DNA from: Bacilli bacterium
GTDB taxonomy: Bacteria > Bacillota_I > Bacilli_A > RFN20 > CAG-288
Assembly (NCBI GenBank): GCA_022774485.1
Contig: JALFLX010000014.1
Span: 1-16,884, forward strand
DNA: 16,884 nucleotides
Reading direction: 5' to 3'
The position numbers and the translations under genes were made by a program. The notes below the pieces were generated by a model. That model was not told the DNA's origin, ran no database searches, and saw only the letters and a list, made by a program, of their open reading frames with translations. This document shows positions 1 to 6,347 of the stretch, piece by piece; the stretch's first letter is position 1; each line of letters begins with the position of its first letter.

Positions 1-192
1 AACATTCAGAGGCCAGCTTCCGAGGGAAATTGCTGCATTAACCCGGAATCAGGCCTTTGAATATTCTCAATGCAGCATCAATATTCTACCACTTTGGGCC
101 TTTTCGTAATCAGCAAGCAACACTATTGTTTATCCTTTTCACAATTTTTAGCACCCTAACTTTTAAATCGTGTAAAAAAGTTAGCATCCATT
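1..192. other. Non-coding left edge, possible mobile-element remnant
   Basis: I see no convincing gene here. The stretch is richer in GC than the adjacent ATPase gene. It holds a 9-bp stem TGCTGCATT/AATGCAGCA (about 31-39 and 69-77) and a second perfect stem CTAACTTTT/AAAAGTTAG (156-164 and 176-184, 11-nt loop). The second lies just past the ATPase stop codon and could be a weak terminator or an element end, but it has no clear T-run after it. A 26-nt motif at 116-141 recurs inverted at the far end of the window. The piece may be the edge of an insertion sequence continuing outside the window; that is inference. Confidence 0.35.
116..141 (-). repeat. 26-nt dispersed repeat, copy 1
   Basis: Read on the minus strand this is TGAAAAGGATAAACA, then A, then TAGTGTTGCT. 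It matches 16747-16772 (+) at 25 of 26 positions (one A/T difference). The sequences diverge on both sides. It contains an AAAAGGA ribosome-binding-like string 8 nt before a GTG, but no ORF of useful length follows either copy. Function unknown. Confidence 0.6.
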
Positions 193-1374
193 TTATAGTT
201 CATCCATCATTAAGAAATCTTCTAGCTTTATATGTCTAACAGTTGATGATGAATAATCGACGACATCGTTAGTTATTATTATTTTTTGATTACTATTATC
301 TAAATCAGCAAATGCACCAAATTCCCTGTTATAGGCTTTTTCATCAACAACACTATATGCGACTTGAATTAAATAAGTCTTCCCGTTTTTTGATGCCAAA
401 AAATCAATTTCTTTACCTTTATTATTGAACACTTTCAATTCATATCCCATATATAAAAGTTCGTTGTAAACAACATTTTCTAAATTATGATCTAAGTCAT
501 ATCTATTGTTATTTGCTCTTAGCGAATTGAAGCATACATCTGAATTATATATTTTCCCATAATATTTAAGTTCTCTTTTTGTTTTAGTTGAATACTGCGG
601 AATTTCATCAATAATATAAGCTTCCTTCAAGTATTCTATAAATTTTATAACTGTCATTATTGATAACTCAGGAAAGTCATTTTTTATAAATCTATGAATT
701 GATCTAATAGAAAAAATCCTAGAATTACTGCATAAAATGTAATTTACTATTTTCTTAAAAGGCACTTCTTTTCTAATCTTGTATCTCTTAATTAAATCAT
801 TCACAACAATTGTACTTTCCAAATCAGATAAGTATGCTTTAGTTCCTTCTATAGTTATATTATTAAATCTTCCTGGAAATCCTCCCCAAATTAAGTAATC
901 AGCTACACTTACATCAACACCTAATTCTTTTGAATATTCTTTAATTTCTTTATAAACAAATGGTCTAATTCTAAATGAAACGAAACGTCCACTAAGCAAT
1001 GTTAAAAATTCACTTGATAACAATTTAGAGTTTGACCCTGTGACAAAAATTGAGCAATTATCTAATCTTAAATCTTTAACTGCAATTTGCCAATCATCAA
1101 TCTCTTGAATCTCATCAAAGAAACAATAACATTTCCCATATTTTCTATTTTTCTTTACATAATCAACTAACTCTTCAGCACTGCTAGTTTTTGCAAAGTC
1201 AGTTGTCTTCTCAAAATTAAGATAAATAATATTATCCGTTTTTTCTTTTATCTCATTTATTATTGTTTCTAAAATAACAGATTTCCCACTTCTTCTAATA
1301 CCTGTTATTACTTTAATTAAATCACTATCATAAAAGCCTCTAATAGCTTTTAAGTATTTTTCTCTAACAATCAT
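193..1374 (-). CDS. AAA-family ATPase with DUF4143 C-terminal domain
   Basis: A 393-residue protein of the widespread AAA_14/DUF4143 family, whose cellular role is poorly defined. The N-terminal ATPase has Walker A GIRRSGKS (25-32), Walker B CYCFFDEIQ (82-90, D87/E88) and a VTGSNSKLL sensor-like strand (111-119), followed by LSGR and the family motif GGFPGRF (164-170). A winged-helix-like stretch lies around 222-256. The C-terminal part (YNELLYMGYEL...GKEIDFLAS...IQVAYS, 303-341) has the layout of a PD-(D/E)xK-like fold, with E305, D324 and Q337 in place of a clean ExK. The start has an AGGTGA ribosome binding site 5-6 nt upstream. The gene is very AT-rich with A/T-ending codons, unlike ppdK or the IS110 gene, which suggests acquisition by transfer. 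Family assignment is firm; function is unknown. Confidence 0.88.
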   Translation of the reverse strand: MIVREKYLKAIRGFYDSDLIKVITGIRRSGKSVILETIINEIKEKTDNIIYLNFEKTTDFAKTSSAEELVDYVKKNRKYGKCYCFFDEIQEIDDWQIAVKDLRLDNCSIFVTGSNSKLLSSEFLTLLSGRFVSFRIRPFVYKEIKEYSKELGVDVSVADYLIWGGFPGRFNNITIEGTKAYLSDLESTIVVNDLIKRYKIRKEVPFKKIVNYILCSNSRIFSIRSIHRFIKNDFPELSIMTVIKFIEYLKEAYIIDEIPQYSTKTKRELKYYGKIYNSDVCFNSLRANNNRYDLDHNLENVVYNELLYMGYELKVFNNKGKEIDFLASKNGKTYLIQVAYSVVDEKAYNREFGAFADLDNSNQKIIITNDVVDYSSSTVRHIKLEDFLMMDEL

Positions 1375-1402
1375 AAAATCACCTCAATGTTCTCTTGCTT
1401 AT

Positions 1403-1430
1403 ATTATACTATACACTTTCCAAAAAACAA
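1403..1430 (-). promoter_or_regulatory. Promoter of the ATPase gene
   Basis: Minus-strand TTGTTT (1430-1425), a 16-bp spacer and TATAAT (1408-1403), about 30 nt before the ATG. It matches a sigma-70/SigA promoter well and suggests the gene has its own transcript. Confidence 0.55.
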
Positions 1431-1506
1431 TAATTTTGACCATTCTTATTGGACACTTTTAAAAATAAATGAAAACTGTACAATAATATAATGATGATAA
1501 TTGTAA

Positions 1507-1836
1507 TTACGAGAAGATTGGTAATAATGCTTTATAAATAAAGTATTCTTCAACTGCTTTTTTAAAATCTTCTTCACGTATTTCATCATAATTAGGTTGA
1601 AAATAAGTTTCAGCACACCACTCATCATCAAAATTAACAGCTTTTAATATGCTGAATTATTCTATTTCTTCTCTATTTTTAAAAGCATTAACCCATATAG
1701 GTTTTATTAAATCTCATTTTTTGTTTCTATCTATGTATACGTCGAGTGTCCTGAATTGACTTTCTAAATTGTCAAGTATATATATCTTTAGTTTTTGTGA
1801 TGAATCGATATATAGGTATACAAAATCATCATCCAT
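1507..1836 (-). pseudogene. Decayed ORF with two in-frame stops, unknown family
   Basis: One minus-strand frame stays open in character for 110 codons. It runs from ATG at 1836 (MDDDFVYLYIDSSQ...) to TAA at 1507-1509 (...AVEEYFIYKALLPIFS) and is broken only by TGA at 1714-1716 and TAA at 1657-1659, with no frameshift. The acidic, aromatic composition (FDDEWCAETYF, DEIREEDFKKAVEEY) looks like real protein rather than chance AT-rich translation. The first 40 codons end at the TGA. Reading TGA as Trp would not rescue it, because the TAA remains and TGA is a normal stop elsewhere in the window. The start codon lies inside a 30-nt palindrome next to the IS110 edge. I do not recognise the family. 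There may have been an upstream part, but the frame has a TAA five codons before the ATG. Confidence 0.6.
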
Positions 1837-1858
1837 AACAGAATTCTGTTATGGATGA
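1829..1858. repeat. 30-nt perfect palindrome at right edge of IS110
   Basis: TCATCCATAACAGAA and its exact reverse complement TTCTGTTATGGATGA meet with no loop. It lies just outside the likely right end of the IS110 element. It shares the CATCCAT/ATGGATG core with the other long palindrome at 3359-3392. No T-run follows, so it is not an ordinary terminator. Confidence 0.8.
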
Positions 1859-1896
1859 GGCGGCTCGCTGTGATATCATACTTCTAGGCAATTTGA

Positions 1897-3120
1897 CTAA
1901 TAAACGATTAGCTCATTTGTCTTCAGCAGGACCATATATCGGTGGTAGACCTGCTTCAATAGCTTGTGGCAGCAAGCTACGACTGCGGCATAATAGTGTT
2001 TCTTATCATTATTATGCTTTTTTTCATAATAGGCATAAATTCTCTCGTCACCACGCCCCATTGATGCCTGAGTAATAATAGACTGAACGGCCACGAAAAG
2101 CCATTTCCTGACATGAGCGTTTCCCTTTTTCCCTATCGAAAGATCCTTGTTGATCGAAGCACCTGACTCTTCCTTTCCTGGAGCCATACCGGTCGAGGCA
2201 AACAGTTTTTTATCATTACTGTATTTTTCAATGTCCCAAAGCTCAGCTGTAAGACTTGAGGCTATCCCGTCACCAATGCCCTTGAATGATGTCAGAACGG
2301 AATATAAAGAATGATTCCGGACCAATTCGGACAACTTCTGCCTCATCGTCCGGATCCTATCGGACAGGCTCTGATAAAAGCTGACGATATCGACCAGGAT
2401 CAGACATTCAGCGGAGTCCTCCTTTGCTGAAGAGAGACTTGTTTTCGAAACTTCTTTTATTTTACGGGCGAGTTCCTGATAGGAAGCGCACCTTTTGGTA
2501 TTTCCGGCCATTGCCGTGACAATCCCATCGATTGTCTTCCGGCTGATCGTTTGGGGATGCGGACAGGTCTTCAGAAGGTTTAAAAAACCCGCCGAAAACA
2601 GAGATTTCCCAGCTATTTTCTCGATTTCCGGAAAGACCGCCACTAAATAAAGACGTATCTTGTTCTGAACAACCGTCGCCTGACTGAGCAGGGAATCTAT
2701 ATATCTCGATAGAGTACGCGCTTCCTGCTGCTCCTTACTCACCTGCACAGGTTTTTCCCATTGCTGACGGAAAGCATAGTCGGCGATTCTAAAGCAATCC
2801 AGATTGTCTGTCTTGGTCTTTGTTAGGCCAAAGCTTTTTCTTGCAATCAGCAAGGGATTCTCGACGACAACATTCTCAAGACCGTGGCTTTTGAAGAATA
2901 CGACTAGCGGCGTCTGATAAACAAGGGTTGACTCCATCATAACCAAGACGTCTTCTCTGTCTTTGAGCTCAAAATCGTTGTACATAGCCATTAGACCATC
3001 AAGGTTGTGCTCATAATTCCTAGGTCTCTTAATGGTCTTTAGACTGCCATCTTCAAACTCAAAAAGACCAAAGGTCGACTTCCCCTTGGCGACGTCACAC
3101 GAAAGAACGAATTTCGGCAT
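1897..3120 (-). CDS. IS110-family transposase (DEDD recombinase)
   Basis: A 407-residue RuvC-like transposase, at the long end of the family's usual range. The N-terminal DEDD domain shows D9 (CDVAKG), E63 (MMEST), and D105 and D108 (KTKTDNLDCFRIADYA). A helical linker spans about 120-270. The C-terminal Transposase_20 domain begins with the helix-hairpin-helix-like FKGIGDGIASSLTAEL (279-294) and continues through FASTGMAPGKEESGAS (307-322), where the family's nucleophilic serine is expected (S319 or S322), to KKGNAHVRKWLF. The family acts through a tetramer that uses a Tyr-like/Ser mechanism guided by an RNA encoded in the element. The start is supported by AGGAGG about 7 nt upstream. All four acidic residues are present and there is no frameshift, so the enzyme may be active. 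Confidence 0.93.
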   Translation of the reverse strand: MPKFVLSCDVAKGKSTFGLFEFEDGSLKTIKRPRNYEHNLDGLMAMYNDFELKDREDVLVMMESTLVYQTPLVVFFKSHGLENVVVENPLLIARKSFGLTKTKTDNLDCFRIADYAFRQQWEKPVQVSKEQQEARTLSRYIDSLLSQATVVQNKIRLYLVAVFPEIEKIAGKSLFSAGFLNLLKTCPHPQTISRKTIDGIVTAMAGNTKRCASYQELARKIKEVSKTSLSSAKEDSAECLILVDIVSFYQSLSDRIRTMRQKLSELVRNHSLYSVLTSFKGIGDGIASSLTAELWDIEKYSNDKKLFASTGMAPGKEESGASINKDLSIGKKGNAHVRKWLFVAVQSIITQASMGRGDERIYAYYEKKHNNDKKHYYAAVVACCHKLLKQVYHRYMVLLKTNELIVY

Positions 3121-3203
3121 CAGAATACCTCCTATTCTCGAAGCCTTTCAAGCTAGGTATCCTTTCTGGAAACCCATGATGCCGATCACGCAACAGTAAT
3201 TCA

Positions 3204-3331
3204 GGAGAAGCGACAATTGCACTTTCCCAACTTTCTAAAACCAGTAGATCATGGGGAAAGGATGACTACTCAATTGGCAGACGCGAAGTCCGGACGTTTA
3301 CCGAGTCGTATCCTAACCCATCAGCTTCTCC
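3204..3331 (-). ncRNA. Candidate IS110 bridge RNA (guide RNA)
   Basis: The non-coding region 5' of the transposase gene has a minus-strand TATAAT (3342-3337). About 6 nt later comes GGAGAAGC (3331-3324), which pairs exactly with GCTTCTCC (3211-3204), closing a domain of about 128 nt. Inside it GGAT..GACT (3313-3304, 2-nt bulge) pairs with AGTC-ATCC (3267-3260). This is the place and style of the bridge RNA known for IS110-group elements, where two internal loops read target and donor DNA. There is no convincing -35 box inside the element; in this family the -35 can be supplied by the right end in the circular form. The 3' end and guide loops were not resolved. Confidence 0.5.
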
Positions 3332-3358
3332 CAAACATTATATAGCTGCTTGGGCGCT

Positions 3359-3392
3359 CGATTATGAATGGATGGCCATCCATTCATAATCG
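3359..3392. repeat. 34-nt perfect palindrome at left edge of IS110
   Basis: CGATTATGAATGGATGG is followed directly by its exact reverse complement. It begins where the likely IS110 left end lies and sits between the element and the tmRNA terminator. No T-run follows on either strand, so it is not a standard terminator. It shares ATGGATG/CATCCAT with the 1829-1858 palindrome. A near-palindrome (GTATATACGTGACGTATAC) follows at about 3402-3420. Confidence 0.85.
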
Positions 3393-3426
3393 TCTGTTTC
3401 AGTATATACGTGACGTATACTATACG

Positions 3427-3456
3427 AAAAAAGGCAATACGATAACACGTATCACC
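3427..3456 (-). terminator. tmRNA terminator
   Basis: On the minus strand GGTGATACG (3456-3448) pairs with CGTATTGCC (3441-3433): 9 bp with two wobble pairs and a 6-nt loop. TTTTTT (3432-3427) follows. It starts 13 nt after the tmRNA CCA end. Confidence 0.75.
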
Positions 3457-3469
3457 TAACTTCTTAAGA

Positions 3470-3870
3470 TGGTGGAGATGACGGGAGTCGAACCCGCGTC
3501 CAAACAAGAATCTCTAACGAGGCCTACAGTTTATCTCATGTTTGAGTTAGAAGAGAGAAGAACACGAGCAATCTTTCTCTCTCCGATCCTTCCTTGTGTC
3601 ACATGAAGAAGGAAAGGAAGCTTCTTCATGAATCTAACTCTAAGTCCCTGACAGCATGAGTTAGATAGATGATGTCAGGGTCGTGCATGGGCGATACGCC
3701 CTAAAAAAAGAAAAAAGCTTACTTAATGAGATTAAGCAGCGCAGGCCATCATAGTGGCCGGAGCACGGAACATAACAGGTTTATTGGCACTTGTAGTTGT
3801 GTCGGTCGATAAGGAGACCATCCCACTGCCCTCAGAAGTCGTTCCTGCCTGTCGAAACCGGAACATCCCC
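3470..3870 (-). ncRNA. ssrA: tmRNA (transfer-messenger RNA)
   Basis: A one-piece tmRNA of about 401 nt that rescues stalled ribosomes by adding a degradation tag. The 5' end GGGGATG (3870-3864) pairs with CATCTCC to form a 7-bp acceptor stem. The T arm is GGACGCGGGTTCGACTCCCG and CCA is encoded at 3472-3470. The tag frame, after ...AAGT (resume codon GCC at about 3788), reads ANKPVMFRAPATMMACAA then TAA. At 18 residues it is longer than common Firmicute tags, and it ends in CAA rather than the usual LAA. The T-arm-side structure and the pseudoknot-rich middle (for example the GGGCG..CGCCC hairpin near 3690-3702) are present. Both promoter and terminator are visible, so it is its own transcription unit. 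Confidence 0.95.
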
Positions 3871-3881
3871 AGGTGATGATT

Positions 3882-3909
3882 ATTATATCGAATCAAAAGG
3901 AAAACGCAA
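3882..3909 (-). promoter_or_regulatory. tmRNA promoter
   Basis: Minus-strand TTGCGT (3909-3904), a 16-bp spacer and TATAAT (3887-3882). The -10 box ends 11 nt before the mature 5' G, leaving a few nucleotides of leader for RNase P to remove. Confidence 0.6.
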
Positions 3910-3912
3910 GAG

Positions 3913-3934
3913 AAAACCCACCCTGAGGGTGGGT
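3913..3934 (-). terminator. Terminator of the M50-like membrane protein gene
   Basis: ACCCACCC/GGGTGGGT with a TGA/TCA loop, followed on the minus strand by TTTTCT. It starts about 6 nt after the stop codon and separates this gene from the tmRNA promoter. Confidence 0.85.
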
Positions 3935-3939
3935 GTAAA

Positions 3940-5109
3940 TCAACGGTTTGTCAAGTTGAATTCCGGCTTGTTTTTCACCACTTTATTGTAAGCAGCTTTA
4001 AAGAGATCTTTCTCTTTCTGAAGACGGCGGGAATCCTCTTGGAATTTAGACATCTTTTGATCGAACTCAGATGCGATGTTTTTGACTTTTTCTGCGTCAA
4101 CTGCGATATATCCAGCGATCAGGACTGCACTTCGATAATCGGCGACATCACGGGGGCTAGTGACCTCTTTCTTATCGTCTTTCTTTAATGAGAGGTAGAT
4201 CTGATCAGCGGCAGAGTCATCATCGATGAAGAAGCGGAGATAGATGGATTCTTCCTCATACTGATAGCGATCAGAATCATCGAAGTATTTGTTGTAATAC
4301 TTCATGCTTTCTAAGGTGTTGAAGGCTTTCTCTAAGCGGGAGGCATAGAGATGGTCTAAATAGAGGAAGTAGAGCGCTCTAGCTCCATAGAAGGATTCAT
4401 AGGATTCAAACTCTCTGTGGAGGAAGTCCTCTCCGGAGAGTTCTCTTCTTCTGTTGACTTGGAGGAGGTTGTATGCGATTTGATCATCTTTTGATTTCGT
4501 GACAAGAAGGTTGAACATATCGGTCGGATAATCCTGGCGAAACGGAAGAATCTCGTAAAGCGGAGTTAAGAATCCGTAGCAGGCGCCAAAGAGCAGTGTC
4601 CATGCGATTCCAGAGCCTAAGGTTCTTCCTTCAGTTGGCTTTAACAAGAAGAAAGAGAGAAGGACAGCGATAATCAAGATTCCCTCTAAGATGAATCCGC
4701 CTAAGAAAATCTTGCGAGGATTCTTCTCTAAGTCATCATCTTTCGGAACAAAGCGAAGCTGAAGTTCGAAGAAGGAGAGAATGTCGTAATGGAATTTAAA
4801 TTTATCTTTCGGAGCATCGAACATAAAGCCTAAGAGATGCAACGATAAGATTCTATATCCGGAGAGCTTTGCAAAGAGGATTTTTCCTCCGTTGTAGAGG
4901 AGGAAAGAGAAGACAAGGCCGCAGAAGATAGAGATGAAGAAGTAAGGAGCTCCGACATAATCTCCTGGAACAAACTGAGCTGTTTGGTTCTGAGCAAACC
5001 AGATACCGAACAAGAACGCGAGATAAACAATCAACAAGACCCACGAAAAGTTGAAATCTAGGATAGAATTGCGGGGGCACTCTTTTGTATTCTTCTGTTT
5101 TTCATCCAT
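3940..5109 (-). CDS. Membrane protein resembling an inactive M50 (site-2) protease
   Basis: A 389-residue protein with four predicted membrane segments (about 22-40, 54-73, 134-156, 165-186) and a hydrophilic, charged C-terminal half (200-389) rich in helices. LYNGGKILFAKLSGYRILS (71-89) lines up with the HExGH..GY signature of M50-type peptidases, but the three catalytic residues are replaced: H by Y72, E by N73, second H by K76. In the second half-site, LPFRQDYPTDMFNLL (188-202) resembles the family's second motif and keeps an Asp (D197). The start has AGGAGG 7 nt upstream. It is monocistronic between its own promoter and a strong terminator. The relation to M50 is inferred from pattern alone; otherwise it is a hypothetical membrane protein. 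A non-proteolytic scaffold or inhibitor role is possible but unproven. Confidence 0.6.
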   Translation of the reverse strand: MDEKQKNTKECPRNSILDFNFSWVLLIVYLAFLFGIWFAQNQTAQFVPGDYVGAPYFFISIFCGLVFSFLLYNGGKILFAKLSGYRILSLHLLGFMFDAPKDKFKFHYDILSFFELQLRFVPKDDDLEKNPRKIFLGGFILEGILIIAVLLSFFLLKPTEGRTLGSGIAWTLLFGACYGFLTPLYEILPFRQDYPTDMFNLLVTKSKDDQIAYNLLQVNRRRELSGEDFLHREFESYESFYGARALYFLYLDHLYASRLEKAFNTLESMKYYNKYFDDSDRYQYEEESIYLRFFIDDDSAADQIYLSLKKDDKKEVTSPRDVADYRSAVLIAGYIAVDAEKVKNIASEFDQKMSKFQEDSRRLQKEKDLFKAAYNKVVKNKPEFNLTNR

Positions 5110-5155
5110 AATGAAAACCTCCTAAGCATGATCAATAGCACACATCAGCTTTACT

Positions 5156-5184
5156 ATTATAGTTGTTTTTCATAGAAATGTCAT
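5156..5184 (-). promoter_or_regulatory. Promoter of the M50-like gene
   Basis: Minus-strand ATGACA (5184-5179), a 17-bp spacer and TATAAT (5161-5156). The -35 box overlaps the TGA stop of the upstream alcohol dehydrogenase gene. Confidence 0.6.
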
Positions 5185-6287
5185 TTTTCGGTAGAAACCT
5201 TCAAAACTTCTTCTGCTTTTTTAATATCTTTCAAATCGATATGAAAAGGAAGCTCATCAAAGGAATGATAGATAGGAAGACTAAAGATCCATTGTTCTAA
5301 AGAACGGATGGTATCTTCTGCTGTCGGATGTTCTAATTGGAACACCACTTTTCCAAGCTCAATAATTTTTTCTTCATATAGCTTCTGATTAATTTTGAGA
5401 TAAGGAGCTAAAAGCAAAGCGATCCCCTGTCCGTGAAGAAGTTCAGGATAAGAGCCACTCAAACGGTGTTCGGCTTTGTGGACTAAAAATCTCTTCTTTT
5501 TTCCAAAGCTAGTGAAACCATCATGAGCTAAACTTCCTAAAAGCATCATCGCTCTGCGACCTTCTAAAGAATCCGGATGATTGACCACTTCAGGAGTGAC
5601 TTCAACTACTCCTCTCATAATCCCCAAAGCCAAGTGATCACAAGGTTCAATTTGATGAGAGGGAGAAAAATAACGCTCGAAGGAGTGAGAGAACATATCC
5701 GCTAATCCGACACCGACTTGATAAGGAGGAACGGTGAGAGTGAGACTTGGATCCAATAAAGAGAACAGCGGATAATTGGTCACTGCGTTAAAGCCAGCTT
5801 TGAAGTGATGCTTGCGATCAGAAATCACACAAGAGTCACTCATCTCACTGCCACTTGCAGCTAAGGTTAAAATCGTTGCGATCGGCAACGCGTGAAGTGG
5901 TTCTACCAAATGTTTGTTGAAATCAAGCGGATTTCCATCGTAATAATACCCGTGAGCTAAAGACTTCGCAGCATCGATCACACTTCCTCCACCCACAGCT
6001 AATATCAGTTCCGGTTGAAACTCTCGAGCCTGTTTCACCATCTTCAAAACATCTTCGATATCAGGATTTGCTTGAATGCCAGAGTATTCCTCATAGATGA
6101 TGTGATTGATAGAGAGAGAAGTGATCACTTTCTCATAAGTGCCATTCTTTTTTATAGAGGTTCCACCGCTCACGAAAAAGACGCGGGAGAAACGATAATC
6201 TTCTTTGATAATTCTTCCAATTTCTGAGACACCCTCCGGACGATAATAAATCTTCGTAGGGCAGATAAATTCAAATGTGTCTTCCAT
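5181..6287 (-). CDS. Iron-containing (group III) alcohol dehydrogenase
   Basis: A 368-residue cytoplasmic NAD(P)H-dependent alcohol/butanol dehydrogenase-type enzyme that would reduce aldehydes in fermentation. The N-terminal Rossmann part has the cofactor loop GGGSVIDAAKSLAHG (99-113). The C-terminal metal site is complete: D197 (GLADMFSH), H201, H274 (HKAEHRLSG) and H285 (LLHGQGIALL). An upstream in-frame ATG at 6341 would add 18 residues, but it falls inside the terminator hairpin. The chosen ATG at 6287 has a perfect AGGAGG 7 nt upstream, so the shorter form is preferred. It lies 60 bp downstream of a TetR gene on the same strand, with a hairpin between them. The physiological substrate cannot be read from sequence. 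Confidence 0.9.
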   Translation of the reverse strand: MEDTFEFICPTKIYYRPEGVSEIGRIIKEDYRFSRVFFVSGGTSIKKNGTYEKVITSLSINHIIYEEYSGIQANPDIEDVLKMVKQAREFQPELILAVGGGSVIDAAKSLAHGYYYDGNPLDFNKHLVEPLHALPIATILTLAASGSEMSDSCVISDRKHHFKAGFNAVTNYPLFSLLDPSLTLTVPPYQVGVGLADMFSHSFERYFSPSHQIEPCDHLALGIMRGVVEVTPEVVNHPDSLEGRRAMMLLGSLAHDGFTSFGKKKRFLVHKAEHRLSGSYPELLHGQGIALLLAPYLKINQKLYEEKIIELGKVVFQLEHPTAEDTIRSLEQWIFSLPIYHSFDELPFHIDLKDIKKAEEVLKVSTEK

Positions 6288-6315
6288 AGGAAAACCTCCT
6301 ATAAAATAGTATATC

Positions 6316-6343
6316 AAAATTGCCCCAGAACTCTGGGGCAATT
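6316..6343 (-). terminator. Hairpin between the TetR gene and alcohol dehydrogenase
   Basis: AATTGCCCCAG/CTGGGGCAATT, 11 bp with a 4-nt loop, followed on the minus strand by TTTTG. It starts 4 nt after the TetR stop codon and about 30 nt before the dehydrogenase ribosome binding site. It has only a short T-run, so partial read-through is plausible. There is no good separate promoter for the dehydrogenase. Confidence 0.65.
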
Positions 6344-6347
6344 GACA

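Larger units (their letters stand above)
1863..3360 (-). mobile_element. IS110-family insertion sequence (ends approximate)
   Basis: A roughly 1.5-kb element containing one DEDD-type transposase gene, a long (about 240 bp) structured region upstream of it and a short (about 30 bp) region downstream. This is the layout of the IS110 group. IS110 elements lack terminal inverted repeats and usually leave little or no duplication, so the ends cannot be fixed directly. A 5-bp direct repeat GCTCG occurs at 1863-1867 and 3356-3360, one at each edge, and is the best candidate for the recombination core. Perfect palindromes lie just outside both positions. Boundaries are inferred; the presence of the element is firm. 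Confidence 0.7.

Noticed and set aside
1446..1631. 61-codon minus-strand ORF
   Set aside because: It is a different frame over the decayed ORF, with low-complexity AT-driven residues and no ribosome binding site.
1507..1836. Recoded gene (TGA read as Trp)
   Set aside because: An in-frame TAA also interrupts it, and TGA ends the alcohol dehydrogenase gene in this window.
1..3470. Integrative element using the tmRNA 3' end as attachment site
   Set aside because: No integrase gene is present and no second copy of the tmRNA 3' sequence was seen in the accessory block.
3313..3507. 64-codon ORF starting in the tmRNA 3' end and crossing the palindrome
   Set aside because: It overlaps the tmRNA, its terminator and the palindrome, and has no ribosome binding site.
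6288..6341. 18-residue N-terminal extension of the alcohol dehydrogenase
   Set aside because: The earlier ATG lies inside the terminator hairpin; the inner ATG has AGGAGG at proper spacing.
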